NCBI GenBank assembly: GCA_002362385.1
Contig: DEUB01000062.1
Span: 1-56,484, forward strand
Direction of reading: 5' to 3'
DNA from: Lachnospiraceae bacterium UBA3273
GTDB lineage: Bacteria > Bacillota > Clostridia > Lachnospirales > Lachnospiraceae
Length of the DNA: 56,484 bases
Part shown: piece by piece, positions 42,900-53,148 of the stretch
Numbering within the stretch: the stretch's first letter is position 1
How the letters are laid out: every line of letters begins with the position of its first letter
Position numbers and translations under genes: made by a program
Notes under the pieces: model-generated
Told to the model about the DNA's origin: nothing
Databases searched by the model: none
The model's input: the letters and a program-made list of their open reading frames with translations, nothing else

Positions 42900-43829
42900 T
42901 TAGGAAAGCCTGGGAACAGGGACTGAGTCCAGGATCTGTTCAATGATATCCGCCGCATCAAAGCCGGAAGCTTTGGCCTTGGTAGAAAGTATCATCCTGT
43001 GGTTGCAGACGGCATACAAGATCTTGTGGATATCCCCGGGAGTGACAAAATCCCTGTCTTCAAAACAGGCCCTTGCTTTCGACATCTTTAAAATGGCAAT
43101 GGAGCCCCTGGGGGACAGACCCTGTGAGAGCATGTCCGTCTGTCTGGTTTTTTCTGTTATGGAAACGATGTAATCGCAGATATCATCATTGGCAAAGACC
43201 TCTGAGGTCTTTTGCTGCAAAAGGCGCAGATCGGCAACGGATAAAATGGGACTTACGGAATCGATCTGCTCCATGGAATGACCCTTTAAGATTTCCGTGG
43301 CGGACTGATGGTCCGGATAGCCTAAGCTGAGTCTGACAAAGAAACGGTCCAACTGGGAATCGGGTAGCTTCTGGGTTCCGGATGCGCCTACCGGATTTTG
43401 TGTGGCAATGACAAAAAAGGGAGGCTCCAGATCGTAGGTGGTGCCGTCTACGCTGACCTTTCGTTCCTCCATAACCTCCAAAAGCGCCGACTGGGTTTTG
43501 GGGGAGGTACGGTTGATCTCGTCCGCCAGGAAAAGGTTGGTAAAAATGGCGCCCTTCCTGAAAGAGAAATCCCCGGATTTGTTATCATACATGGAAAAAC
43601 CGAGAATATCGCTGGGAAGAACGTCGGGAGTAAACTGCATTCTCTTATAGGACATGCTAAGAGACCTGCTGAGAGCCACGGCGAGAGTGGTTTTGCCCAC
43701 ACCGGGAATATCCTCTAAAAGAATATGCCCCCCTGCAAGGAGCGTGCATAATACAGTGTCCAGTATGTCGTCTTTTCCCCGGATCACTTTTTTGATTTCT
43801 TCTTTTACGGTAGATAATGACTGGTTCAT
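42900..43829 (-). CDS. MoxR-type AAA+ ATPase
   Basis: A 309-residue AAA+ protein. Walker A is EDIPGVGKTTLAVALSRS near residue 38, Walker B is LFLADEINRTSPKTQSALLE, sensor 1 is FVIATQNP, and the C-terminal lid has GLSPRGSIAILKMSKA. MoxR ATPases act as chaperone-like remodelers for VWA-domain partners such as the DUF58 protein next door. First gene of the operon, divergent from carA. Confidence 0.95.
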   Translation of the reverse strand: MNQSLSTVKEEIKKVIRGKDDILDTVLCTLLAGGHILLEDIPGVGKTTLAVALSRSLSMSYKRMQFTPDVLPSDILGFSMYDNKSGDFSFRKGAIFTNLFLADEINRTSPKTQSALLEVMEERKVSVDGTTYDLEPPFFVIATQNPVGASGTQKLPDSQLDRFFVRLSLGYPDHQSATEILKGHSMEQIDSVSPILSVADLRLLQQKTSEVFANDDICDYIVSITEKTRQTDMLSQGLSPRGSIAILKMSKARACFEDRDFVTPGDIHKILYAVCNHRMILSTKAKASGFDAADIIEQILDSVPVPRLS

Positions 43830-43978
43830 ATTTTCCTCCGTGCTGTTTAAATGTTACCCGCATTTTTAAAGCGGGCGGATCATCCATATATTATTTTATA
43901 TGGATTATACAGTAAAAGCAAATATTATTTTCGGAATATTATTTTTTAGATTATCATCAAATTAGGACTTTCTGGTTA

Positions 43979-44007
43979 TTGAACCATTTTCCGTCCTGTG
44001 CTATAAT
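43979..44007 (+). promoter_or_regulatory. carAB promoter
   Basis: TTGAAC (43,979-43,984), 17-base spacer, TATAAT (44,002-44,007). The start would lie about 25-30 bases before the carA ATG, leaving no room for a PyrR attenuator. The rest of the 213-base divergent gap is A/T-rich with no other recognised element. Confidence 0.78.
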
Positions 44008-44042
44008 AATACGACTATGCGAAAGGATAAGCAGGTAACTAA

Positions 44043-45218
44043 ATGAAGGCATTTTTAATCTTAGAAGACGGCACCGTATTTGAGGGAATTCATATAGGTG
44101 CGGACAGAGAAATCATAAGCGAGATCGTTTTTAATACATCCATGGCGGGTTATCTGGAGGTGTTAACGGACCCTTCCTATGCGGGACAGGCAGTCTGCAT
44201 GACCTATCCCCTGATCGGTAATTACGGCATATGCAGGGAGGACATGGAATCGAAGAAGATATGGCCCGATGCCTTTATTGTCAGAGAATTATCCAGGATC
44301 CCCAGCAATTTCCGGTGTGATGCGTCCATACAGGAAATACTGGCAGAATATGACGTTCCGGGAATCGCCGGAATCGATACAAGAGCTTTGACCAAAATCT
44401 TAAGGGAAAAGGGAACCATGAACGGCTGCATTACCACAAATGCGGATTACGTTATGGAAGAAATACAAAAACGTTTAAAGGCATATGACATGGGCAATGT
44501 GGTTGACATTGTTACCTGTCAGGAAAAATATACATTAAAGGGAACGAGGGAACTTTCCGAAAACGGACCTCTTTCCGGCTCTGCCAGATATACGGGGGAA
44601 AAGGAAAAGAGACCTTCCTTAGTAAAAGAACTGAACGGCAAAGGCAAAAGAGTCGCCCTTTTGGATCTGGGAGCGAAAGACAATATTGCCAGGTCCCTTG
44701 CGGCAAGAGGCTGCGATGTGACGGTTTACCCGGCAAGGACGGCTGCACAGGAGATCCTTTCCGACAAGCCGGACGGGATTATGCTCAGCAACGGACCGGG
44801 AGACCCCAAGGTATGTACAAAGGTCATAGAGAATGTGAAAAAGCTCTATGAGTCCGATACGCCTATTTTTGCAATCTGTTTAGGACACCAGCTTATGGCC
44901 CTTGCCACAGGCGCGGATACCTTTAAGATGAAATACGGACACAGGGGAGGCAATCATCCCGTAAAAGACCTTGCTACGGGAAGGGTCTACATATCTTCCC
45001 AGAACCACGGTTATGTGGTGGATATGGATAAGCTGGATGAAAGGGTAGCAAAGCCTGCCTTTATCAATGTCAACGACGGGACCTGTGAAGGTCTTGCTTA
45101 TACAGGCAAAAATATTTTCACTGTGCAGTTCCATCCCGAAGCATGTCCGGGACCCCAGGATTCCGGATACCTGTTTGACAGATTCATACAGATGATGGAG
45201 GTGGAAAGAAATGCCTAA
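44043..45218 (+). CDS. carA: carbamoyl-phosphate synthase small subunit (glutaminase)
   Basis: A 391-residue protein. The N-terminal CPSase small-chain domain is followed by a class I glutamine amidotransferase: nucleophile in FAICLGHQLMALATG, and the His/Glu pair in VQFHPEACPGPQDSGYLFD. GIDTRALTKILREKG is also typical. It hydrolyses glutamine and feeds ammonia to CarB for arginine and pyrimidine synthesis. It overlaps carB by 8 bases. Confidence 0.97.
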   Translation: MKAFLILEDGTVFEGIHIGADREIISEIVFNTSMAGYLEVLTDPSYAGQAVCMTYPLIGNYGICREDMESKKIWPDAFIVRELSRIPSNFRCDASIQEILAEYDVPGIAGIDTRALTKILREKGTMNGCITTNADYVMEEIQKRLKAYDMGNVVDIVTCQEKYTLKGTRELSENGPLSGSARYTGEKEKRPSLVKELNGKGKRVALLDLGAKDNIARSLAARGCDVTVYPARTAAQEILSDKPDGIMLSNGPGDPKVCTKVIENVKKLYESDTPIFAICLGHQLMALATGADTFKMKYGHRGGNHPVKDLATGRVYISSQNHGYVVDMDKLDERVAKPAFINVNDGTCEGLAYTGKNIFTVQFHPEACPGPQDSGYLFDRFIQMMEVERNA

Positions 45219-48200
45219 GAATCCTAATGTAAAAAAAGTACTGGTAATCGGTTCCGGCCCCATCGTGATCGGACAGGCGGCGGAGTTTGACTATGCGGGC
45301 ACCCAGGCCTGCCGTTCCTTAAAGGAAGAGGGCGTGGAGGTCGTGCTCATCAATTCCAATCCGGCAACCATCATGACGGATAAAAATATTGCGGACAGGG
45401 TTTATATTGAGCCTTTGACCGTAAAAGTACTGGAACAGTTGATCGAAAAGGAAAAGCCCGACAGCATTCTGCCTACTCTGGGAGGTCAGGCAGGCCTGAA
45501 TCTGGGCATGGAATTAGAAGAAAGCGGATTTTTAAAGGCCCATAACGTAACCCTTTTGGGGACCACTGCGGCAACCATCAAAAAGGCAGAGGACCGTCAG
45601 GAATTCAAAGACACCATGGAAAAGATCGGAGAGCCCTGTGCGGCATCCCTTGTGGTGGAAAATGTAGAGGACGGCGTTGCCTTTACCAATACCATCGGTT
45701 ATCCCGTGGTGCTCCGCCCGGCATATACCCTGGGAGGCTCCGGCGGCGGTATCGCCCACAACCAGGTGGAGCTGGAGGAAATTCTGGAAAACGGTCTGCG
45801 TTTATCCCGTGTGGGACAGGTGCTGGTAGAGCGCTGCATTGCAGGCTGGAAGGAAATTGAATACGAAGTGATGCGGGATAGTGCAGGCAACTGTATTACC
45901 GTATGTAATATGGAAAATATCGACCCCGTAGGCGTCCATACCGGAGACAGCATCGTAGTGGCTCCGTCCCAGACCTTAGGGGATAAGGAATACCAGATGC
46001 TTCGTACCGCAGCCCTCAATATTATTGATGAATTGCAGATTACCGGCGGATGCAACGTGCAGTTTGCCCTGCATCCTACCAGTTTTGAATATTGCGTTAT
46101 CGAGGTAAATCCCCGTGTAAGCCGTTCATCGGCATTAGCATCCAAGGCCACGGGATATCCCATTGCCAAAGTAGCGGCCAAGATTGCCTTAGGTTATACT
46201 CTGGATGAGATCAAAAACGCCATAACAGGGAAGACCTATGCCAGCTTTGAACCAACACTGGACTATTGTGTCGTAAAGCTGCCCAGGCTTCCTTTTGATA
46301 AATTCATTACGGCAAAGAGAACCCTGACCACACAGATGAAGGCTACGGGAGAAGTCATGAGTATCTGCAACAGCTTTGAAGGCGCCCTGATGAAGGCGCT
46401 GCGTTCCCTGGAGCAGCATGTGGATTCCCTGTTAAGCTATGATTTTTCCGAACTTTCAGAGGATGAATTATTAGAACGCTTAAACGTTGTGGACGACCAG
46501 AGGATCTTTGTCATTGCGGAGGCGATCCGGAAGGGCATCGATTATGATGTGATCCATGAGATTACCAAGGTGGACATCTGGTTTATTGATAAAATCGCCA
46601 TTCTTGTGGAAATGGAACAGAAGCTTTCGGGCGGCCCCCTTACCGCAGAGCTGTTAAAAGAGGCAAAGAGGATCGAATTTCCCGACAATGTCATCGGACG
46701 GCTGACCGGGAAGGATGAAGTAGAGATCCGGCAGATGCGGTATGATAACGGCATTATTGCAGGCTTTAAAATGGTAGATACCTGTGCGGCCGAGTTTGCG
46801 GCGGCGACGCCTTATTACTATTCCGTGTTCGGAAGTGAAAACGAAGCGCAGGAGACCCGCCCCGAGAAGAAAGTATTGGTTTTGGGATCCGGGCCTATCC
46901 GTATCGGACAGGGCGTGGAATTCGATTATTGTTCCGTTCATGCCACATGGGCCTTTGCCAAAGCAGGTTACGAGACGATCATCGTCAATAACAATCCGGA
47001 AACGGTAAGTACGGATTTTGATATAGCGGATAAGCTTTATTTTGAACCGCTGACGCCCGAAGATGTGGAAAATATCGTAAGGCTTGAAAAGCCTGACGGG
47101 GCTGTGGTGCAGTTTGGCGGACAGACCGCCATTAAGCTGACGGAGAGCCTGATGAAAATGGGCGTGCCGATTCTCGGGACAAAGGCGGAGGATGTGGATG
47201 CTGCAGAGGACAGGGAACTCTTTGACAAGATCTTAGAGGAAACGGAGATCCCCAGGGCAGCAGGCGGAACCGTCTATACGGCGGAGGAAGCGAAGGAAGT
47301 TGCAAACAGGCTGGGGTATCCGGTACTTGTGCGCCCTTCCTATGTACTTGGCGGACAGGGCATGCAGATCGCTCTAAACGATGAAGAGATCGAGGAATTT
47401 ATGGCGGTCATCAACCAGTATGCGCAGGAGCATCCCATTTTAGTAGACAAATACCTTATGGGCAAGGAGCTGGAAGTGGATGCGGTATGCGACGGGACGG
47501 ATATTCTCATTCCGGGCATTATGGAGCATATCGAGAGGACCGGCGTTCATTCCGGAGACAGTATTTCCGTTTATCCGGCGCCGACCATCAGCCAAAAGGT
47601 ACGGGAAACCATAGCGGAATATTCCCGAAGGCTGGCAAAAGCCCTTCATGTGGTAGGGCTGATCAATATTCAGTTTATTGCGGTAGGGGACGAGGTTTAT
47701 GTTATCGAGGTAAACCCGCGTTCTTCCAGGACCGTTCCTTATATCAGCAAGGTAACAGGCATTCCCATTGTGGATCTGGCTACGGAAGTTATCATCGGCA
47801 AAAAAATACGGGATCTGGGTTATGAGCCGGGGCTCCAGCCTGATGCGGACTATTTTGCCATCAAGATGCCGGTATTTTCCTTTGAGAAGATCAGAGGGGC
47901 GGAAATCAGCTTAGGACCGGAAATGAAGTCTACGGGAGAATGTCTGGGAATCGCTAAGACCTTTGACGAGGCTTTATATAAGGCTTTCTTGGGCGCAGGA
48001 ATCGATCTGCCAAGGCACAGACAGATTATTATTACCGTTAAGGATGCCGACAAAGGGGAAGCCATTGATATCGGTCGGCGTTTTGAAAAGTTAGGTTATA
48101 CTATTTATGCCACACGTTCTACGGCAAACGCCTTAAAGGAATCCGGCGTGGCGGCCAGAAAGGTCAATAAGATCCATCAGGAATCTCCTACGGTCATGGA

Positions 48201-48408
48201 CCTTTTGTTAGGACATAAGATCGATCTGGTCATTGATACGCCTACCCAGGGCAGGGATAAATCCAGGGACGGTTTTTTAATCAGAAGGACGGCAATTGAA
48301 ACAGGGGTCAACTGCCTGACAAGCCTGGATACGGCAAGCGCATTGCTGACAAGTCTGGAGAACGGTAAAAAAGAAAAATTAAATCTTGTGGATATTGCTA
48401 CCATTTAG
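45211..48408 (+). CDS. carB: carbamoyl-phosphate synthase large subunit
   Basis: A 1065-residue protein, the usual length. It has two homologous ATP-grasp halves, each beginning with a GSGPIxIGQxxEFDY motif (KVLVIGSGPIVIGQAAEFDY; KKVLVLGSGPIRIGQGVEFD) and containing RPAYTLGGSGGG and RPSYVLGGQGMQ. The allosteric MGS-like domain ends the protein (IYATRSTANALKESGV; TGVNCLTSLDTASALL). It makes carbamoyl phosphate from bicarbonate, ammonia from CarA and two ATP. Confidence 0.98.
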   Translation: MPKNPNVKKVLVIGSGPIVIGQAAEFDYAGTQACRSLKEEGVEVVLINSNPATIMTDKNIADRVYIEPLTVKVLEQLIEKEKPDSILPTLGGQAGLNLGMELEESGFLKAHNVTLLGTTAATIKKAEDRQEFKDTMEKIGEPCAASLVVENVEDGVAFTNTIGYPVVLRPAYTLGGSGGGIAHNQVELEEILENGLRLSRVGQVLVERCIAGWKEIEYEVMRDSAGNCITVCNMENIDPVGVHTGDSIVVAPSQTLGDKEYQMLRTAALNIIDELQITGGCNVQFALHPTSFEYCVIEVNPRVSRSSALASKATGYPIAKVAAKIALGYTLDEIKNAITGKTYASFEPTLDYCVVKLPRLPFDKFITAKRTLTTQMKATGEVMSICNSFEGALMKALRSLEQHVDSLLSYDFSELSEDELLERLNVVDDQRIFVIAEAIRKGIDYDVIHEITKVDIWFIDKIAILVEMEQKLSGGPLTAELLKEAKRIEFPDNVIGRLTGKDEVEIRQMRYDNGIIAGFKMVDTCAAEFAAATPYYYSVFGSENEAQETRPEKKVLVLGSGPIRIGQGVEFDYCSVHATWAFAKAGYETIIVNNNPETVSTDFDIADKLYFEPLTPEDVENIVRLEKPDGAVVQFGGQTAIKLTESLMKMGVPILGTKAEDVDAAEDRELFDKILEETEIPRAAGGTVYTAEEAKEVANRLGYPVLVRPSYVLGGQGMQIALNDEEIEEFMAVINQYAQEHPILVDKYLMGKELEVDAVCDGTDILIPGIMEHIERTGVHSGDSISVYPAPTISQKVRETIAEYSRRLAKALHVVGLINIQFIAVGDEVYVIEVNPRSSRTVPYISKVTGIPIVDLATEVIIGKKIRDLGYEPGLQPDADYFAIKMPVFSFEKIRGAEISLGPEMKSTGECLGIAKTFDEALYKAFLGAGIDLPRHRQIIITVKDADKGEAIDIGRRFEKLGYTIYATRSTANALKESGVAARKVNKIHQESPTVMDLLLGHKIDLVIDTPTQGRDKSRDGFLIRRTAIETGVNCLTSLDTASALLTSLENGKKEKLNLVDIATI

Positions 48409-48476
48409 GGGAAAAAAGGAGTAGTATATAGATACAACCGGGGAAAGCATAAAATATATCAGCGGGGGTTGGTTAC

Positions 48477-50744
48477 ATGCCAAATGGAAAGGATAGAAAT
48501 AATTTTATAAAGCCCGTAGTCATGATAGGTGCGCTGACATTTATCGTTTGTTTTGCTGTGTGCGTTTTTCATATATATGATATCAGGCAGAGCATGGAAA
48601 AGGAGATCAACGAGCAGTTGCTGGTGCAGCTGGATATTGCCGGAGAGATCCTGACGGATGATATTGTAAATACGGAAAGCGTTGTGAGTGCGGTGGCGGC
48701 AGAGCTTGGGGAGAGCGGAAAGGGATCCTTAACGGAATATCAGATTTACAGGATCTTAAATAAATATAAAGCCATTGATGATTTCCAGGCTGTCGCTTAT
48801 ATCAAAGAAGACCATACCATTTATTTCGACGATGAATGGAAAAGGGATGCTTCCGATATGATCAGGGAGCCTTTATATGAGATTGAAGAAAAACAGATTT
48901 ATCTGACCGATGACTTCTGGGGCGATAACAGGGATTATCTGTTATTGTTCTTAGTTCCGGTCATGAATAACGGGGAAAGAAACGGTTTTGTGGTAGGACT
49001 GAAGGAATGCAGCCGTATTTTAGACGGAGATGCTTTTTCTTATCTGAAAAAGGCAGGCGACCTTATTATTACAGATGAAAAGGGCACGATCTTAGACTGC
49101 AATTTTATAAATTTCAAGGATCAAAGTGAGAAATATGACACCATATATGATTACATGGAGAAAGTTTGGGGAGCGGATGCGGATAAGATCTCGGAATTAG
49201 ACGGATTGATTTCCGACATCGAACAGAGGGACGGGACCGTACAGTGCAAAAATAAGAGCAGGGACAGATTCTTTTATTCTTTTTCTTCTCCTGAAGTTTT
49301 TCCAAAACTGCGCATTGTTTCCATGTATACGGAGAATATCTATACCGGAGTCGAGAATACGATCATTTTCGGAAGCATTGCCGCCTGTATGGTTATGATG
49401 GTATCCATGATCATCTTTTCAGTCATTGTGTTCAAGCATAATTCCTCTGCCAGCCAGCTGATCACGCAGCTTGCCTTTGAGGATGAAATAACGGGCGGGA
49501 AGAATCTGAATTTCTTTAAGGAATATGCGGCGGAGATGCTGGCGAAATATCCGGGCATTCCGTTTATGATTCACAGGTTTGATATTTCCAATTTCCGATA
49601 TATCAATGAAGCCTACGGTCATGTAAGGGCGGACCAGCTATTAAAGATCATCATTGAAGAGGCCCGGGCAGTATTTTACAGTAAGGAGCTTTGCGTCCGT
49701 ATGGATGCCGATCAGTTTGCTCTGCTTGCAAGGAACACACAGGATCTGGAGGAAAGATTTTTTACCTTTACGGATAAGGTAAATACCAGGGCGTTGGATA
49801 TCGGTATCAGATACCCCGTCAAATTAAAGAGGGGCGTTTACCAGATCAAAAATAAAGAAACGGATATTTCCTTAATGATCGATAAGGCCAATATGGCCAG
49901 AAAGACCCTCATCGGGGAAGAAAAGGAGTGCGTAGCCGTATATTCAGACCTCTTAGCAAATGATATGAGAAAGGCTGACCGGATCGAATCGGAAATGGAG
50001 ACGGCTCTTTTCAACAGGGAATTTAAGATGTATATCCAGCCCAAGTGGGATATTCTGGAGGATAAGCTTTATGGCGGAGAGGCGCTTGTCAGGTGGATGA
50101 AAGAGGACGGAAATATGATCTATCCTTCCGATTTTGTTCCTGTATTCGAAAAAAACGGATTCATCGAGCAGTTGGATTTATATATGCTGGAATCTGCCTG
50201 CAAGATGATCAGAGACCAGATAGACGAAGGGAAACCGGCTTATCCGATTTCCGTAAACCAGTCCAGAATGCTTTTAAACGACCCTATGTATATTAACAGG
50301 ATCACGGAAATGTTGAACCGTTATCAGATTCCTAAGGGATATATCGAACTGGAGATTACGGAAACCGTATTTTTCACGGAACGGGAAAAGATGATCTCCA
50401 TTCTGAATGAGCTCAAGGAAGTGGAAGTACAGCTTTCCATGGATGATTTCGGTTCAGGCTATTCTTCATTGAATATGTTAAAGGACTTCCCTTTTGACGT
50501 ATTGAAGATTGACAAAGAGTTTTTCAGTGAATCCATTACTTCGGAATCCTCCAAGTGGATCCTGCGGATGATCATTGAAATGGCGGAAGGTCTGGGAATC
50601 CGGGTTATCTGTGAAGGTGTGGAGACCAAGGAGCAGGTGGAAATGCTGCGCAAGCTGGGCTGCCGCTATGTACAGGGATATTACTATTCCAAACCGATTC
50701 CGGCAGAGAATTATGTGGAATCATTTTGTGGGGAGATCGCATAG
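48477..50744 (+). CDS. membrane c-di-GMP phosphodiesterase (degenerate GGDEF + EAL)
   Basis: A 755-residue protein with a membrane helix at about 15-35, an extracellular sensor region to about 290, a second helix (FGSIAACMVMMVSMIIFSVI), a GGDEF-type domain and an EAL domain. In the cyclase domain the GGDEF site reads RMDADQF, so it should be inactive. The EAL site is complete: GGEALVRW, SVNQS, ELEITET, MDDFGSGYSSL, LKIDKEFF and ICEGVETKEQ. It probably degrades c-di-GMP in response to an outside signal. First gene of an operon with queH, argS, mecA and greA. Confidence 0.9.
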   Translation: MPNGKDRNNFIKPVVMIGALTFIVCFAVCVFHIYDIRQSMEKEINEQLLVQLDIAGEILTDDIVNTESVVSAVAAELGESGKGSLTEYQIYRILNKYKAIDDFQAVAYIKEDHTIYFDDEWKRDASDMIREPLYEIEEKQIYLTDDFWGDNRDYLLLFLVPVMNNGERNGFVVGLKECSRILDGDAFSYLKKAGDLIITDEKGTILDCNFINFKDQSEKYDTIYDYMEKVWGADADKISELDGLISDIEQRDGTVQCKNKSRDRFFYSFSSPEVFPKLRIVSMYTENIYTGVENTIIFGSIAACMVMMVSMIIFSVIVFKHNSSASQLITQLAFEDEITGGKNLNFFKEYAAEMLAKYPGIPFMIHRFDISNFRYINEAYGHVRADQLLKIIIEEARAVFYSKELCVRMDADQFALLARNTQDLEERFFTFTDKVNTRALDIGIRYPVKLKRGVYQIKNKETDISLMIDKANMARKTLIGEEKECVAVYSDLLANDMRKADRIESEMETALFNREFKMYIQPKWDILEDKLYGGEALVRWMKEDGNMIYPSDFVPVFEKNGFIEQLDLYMLESACKMIRDQIDEGKPAYPISVNQSRMLLNDPMYINRITEMLNRYQIPKGYIELEITETVFFTEREKMISILNELKEVEVQLSMDDFGSGYSSLNMLKDFPFDVLKIDKEFFSESITSESSKWILRMIIEMAEGLGIRVICEGVETKEQVEMLRKLGCRYVQGYYYSKPIPAENYVESFCGEIA

Positions 50745-50747
50745 ATT

Positions 50748-51365
50748 ATGAAACAGAACTATCAGCTGCAATTAGAGCGGATCATAGATATGCCGGAAAA
50801 TAAGGGAAAACGTCTTTTTCTGCATTGCTGCTGCGCTCCCTGCAGCAGTTATGTGCTGGAATATTTAAGCAGCAGCTTTGCCATTACGGTATTTTATTAT
50901 AACCCCAATATTACGGAGACTGAGGAATACAGGAAACGTGCGGCGGAACAGAAACGTTTGGTAGATGCATTTAATGAATCCGGCAGGTGCGGCTATCCCA
51001 TTACCTATGAAGAGGGGAAATATCAGCCCGAGCTGTTTTTGGAAGCTGTTAAAGGACATGAAGAAGACCCGGAAGGGGGAGAACGGTGCAGTATTTGTTT
51101 TGGACTTCGGTTAAAAGAGGCGGCGATTTTGGCAGCAAAGGGCGGATATGATTATTTTACCACCACCCTTACCATCAGCCCCTTAAAGGATGCGGAGAGG
51201 CTGAATAAGATCGGCGAGGCTGTGGGAAAGGCTGCGGGGGTGGCATTTTTGCCATCGGACTTTAAAAAGAAGAACGGATATAAGCGTTCCATAGAGCTTT
51301 CTAAGGAATTTGATTTATACAGACAAAATTATTGTGGCTGCATTTTCAGCCAAAATGAGGTGTAA
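50748..51365 (+). CDS. queH: epoxyqueuosine reductase QueH
   Basis: A 205-residue DUF208/QueH protein. The N-terminal FLHCCCAPCSSYVLEYL holds the cluster-binding cysteines, and YYNPNITETEEYRKRAAEQK is diagnostic. CSICFGLRLKEAA and YCGCIFS supply further Cys. QueH reduces epoxyqueuosine to queuosine in the tRNA wobble base, the last step of Q synthesis, and is unrelated to QueG. It starts 3 bases after the EAL gene; the argS ATG follows its stop by 1 base. Confidence 0.95.
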   Translation: MKQNYQLQLERIIDMPENKGKRLFLHCCCAPCSSYVLEYLSSSFAITVFYYNPNITETEEYRKRAAEQKRLVDAFNESGRCGYPITYEEGKYQPELFLEAVKGHEEDPEGGERCSICFGLRLKEAAILAAKGGYDYFTTTLTISPLKDAERLNKIGEAVGKAAGVAFLPSDFKKKNGYKRSIELSKEFDLYRQNYCGCIFSQNEV

Positions 51366-51366
51366 C

Positions 51367-53142
51367 ATGAAAAAATTGCTGGATTTGATTTCAGAGGAAA
51401 TGATGCAGGCCTTTGAGGCGGCGGGATATGACAGGGAGTTGGGAAAGGTAACCATATCCAACAGACCGGATCTTTGCGAATACCAGTGTAACGGCGCTAT
51501 GGCCGGGGCGAAGACCTATCACAAGGCTCCTATCATGATCGCTTCGGATGTGGCGGGAAAATGTGAAGGCAGTGCGGTTTTTTCCAGCGTTGAAGCGGTA
51601 AATCCCGGATTTTTGAACCTGAAATTAAAAGGGGAATTTCTGGGAAATTATTTGCAGGAAATGGAACGGGAGGAGAAATTCGGCCTTCCGAAGCAGGAGA
51701 AGCCTTTAAAGATCGTTATAGACTACGGCGGGCCCAATGTGGCGAAGCCTCTTCATGTGGGGCATCTCCGTTCGGCGGTCATTGGAGAGAGTATTAAAAG
51801 GATCGCCCGTTATAACGGACATGAAGTGATCGGGGATATCCATTTAGGAGACTGGGGACTTCAAATGGGGCTGATCATTACGGAGTTAAGGGAAAGGAAA
51901 CCGGAGCTCCCTTATTTTGATGATGATTTTACGGGAGAATATCCCAAAGAGGCGCCCTTTACCATTTCAGAGCTGGAAGAAATCTATCCTACGGCAAGCG
52001 CAAGATCCAAAGAGGATCCGGCTTATAAGGAAAAAGCCATGGACGCTACCTTTAAGCTGCAAAACGGCGTGAGAGGATACCGGGCTTTGTGGGACCATAT
52101 CATTGCAGTTTCCGTGTCCGATCTAAAGAAAAACTATGAAAAGCTGAATGTGGAATTCGACCTGTGGAAGGGAGAATCCGACGTTCACGATCTGATCCCC
52201 GATATGGTGGAATATATGAAAAAAGAAGGCTACGCCCATGAATCCGAGGGAGCTTTGGTTGTGGATGTAAAGGAAGAGTCCGATACCAAGGAGATCCCTC
52301 CATGCATGATCTTAAAAAGCGACGGAGCCTCCCTTTACAATACGACGGATCTTGCCACCATCAGGGAAAGAATGGAAAAGATCGATCCTGACCGGATCAT
52401 TTATGTAGTGGATAAAAGGCAGGAACTGTACTTTACCCAGGTGTTCCGTTGTGCCAGAAAAACCAAGCTGGTAAAACCTGACACTGGACTTACCTTCGTA
52501 GGATTTGGTACTATGAATGGGAAGGATGGCAAACCCTTTAAAACCCGTCAGGGCGGTGTCATGAGGCTGGAGGATCTGCTGAATGATATTAATGAGCAGA
52601 TGTACAACAAAATGATCTCCAACCATGAGATTCCAGAGGAAGCGAGAAAAGAGGCAAAGGAGGTTGCAGCAATGGTTGCCCTTGCCGCCATTAAATACGG
52701 CGATCTGAGCAATCAGGCGGGCAAGGATTATATTTTTGATGTGGAGCGGTTTACCTCCTTTGAGGGAGATACCGGCCCCTATATCCTTTATACCATTGTG
52801 CGTATTAAATCTATTTTAAACAAATATGCCGCCTTGGGAAAGAAGATTCCGGATACGGGAATCAGAAAGCCGGAGGGAGAGGCAGAAAAAGAACTTATGA
52901 TGTCTCTTTCGGGCTTTATTTCCATGATGCAGGCTGCATGGGAAGAAATGGCGCCCCATAAAGTGTGTGCCTATATTTATGATCTTGCCAATTCTTTTAA
53001 TCATTTTTATCACGAGACCAAGATCTTACAGGAAGAGGATGAAGAAAAGCAGGCGGGATATATTGCGTTATTGAAACTGACAAAGGAAATCCTGGAAACG
53101 TGTATCGATGTTTTAGGATTTGCAGCACCGGAGCGGATGTGA
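51367..53142 (+). CDS. argS: arginyl-tRNA synthetase
   Basis: A 591-residue protein starting MKKLLDLISEEMMQAFEA; GAGGTG precedes this ATG, while a longer frame overlaps queH without such a site. The class I HIGH motif is PLHVGHLRSAVIGESI. The KMSKS-type loop region is FGTMNGKDGKPFKTRQGG, as usual for ArgS. The C-terminal anticodon-binding domain carries SLSGFISMMQAAWEEMAPHK and HFYHETKIL. It charges tRNA-Arg. Confidence 0.96.
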   Translation: MKKLLDLISEEMMQAFEAAGYDRELGKVTISNRPDLCEYQCNGAMAGAKTYHKAPIMIASDVAGKCEGSAVFSSVEAVNPGFLNLKLKGEFLGNYLQEMEREEKFGLPKQEKPLKIVIDYGGPNVAKPLHVGHLRSAVIGESIKRIARYNGHEVIGDIHLGDWGLQMGLIITELRERKPELPYFDDDFTGEYPKEAPFTISELEEIYPTASARSKEDPAYKEKAMDATFKLQNGVRGYRALWDHIIAVSVSDLKKNYEKLNVEFDLWKGESDVHDLIPDMVEYMKKEGYAHESEGALVVDVKEESDTKEIPPCMILKSDGASLYNTTDLATIRERMEKIDPDRIIYVVDKRQELYFTQVFRCARKTKLVKPDTGLTFVGFGTMNGKDGKPFKTRQGGVMRLEDLLNDINEQMYNKMISNHEIPEEARKEAKEVAAMVALAAIKYGDLSNQAGKDYIFDVERFTSFEGDTGPYILYTIVRIKSILNKYAALGKKIPDTGIRKPEGEAEKELMMSLSGFISMMQAAWEEMAPHKVCAYIYDLANSFNHFYHETKILQEEDEEKQAGYIALLKLTKEILETCIDVLGFAAPERM

Positions 53143-53148
53143 TGGAGT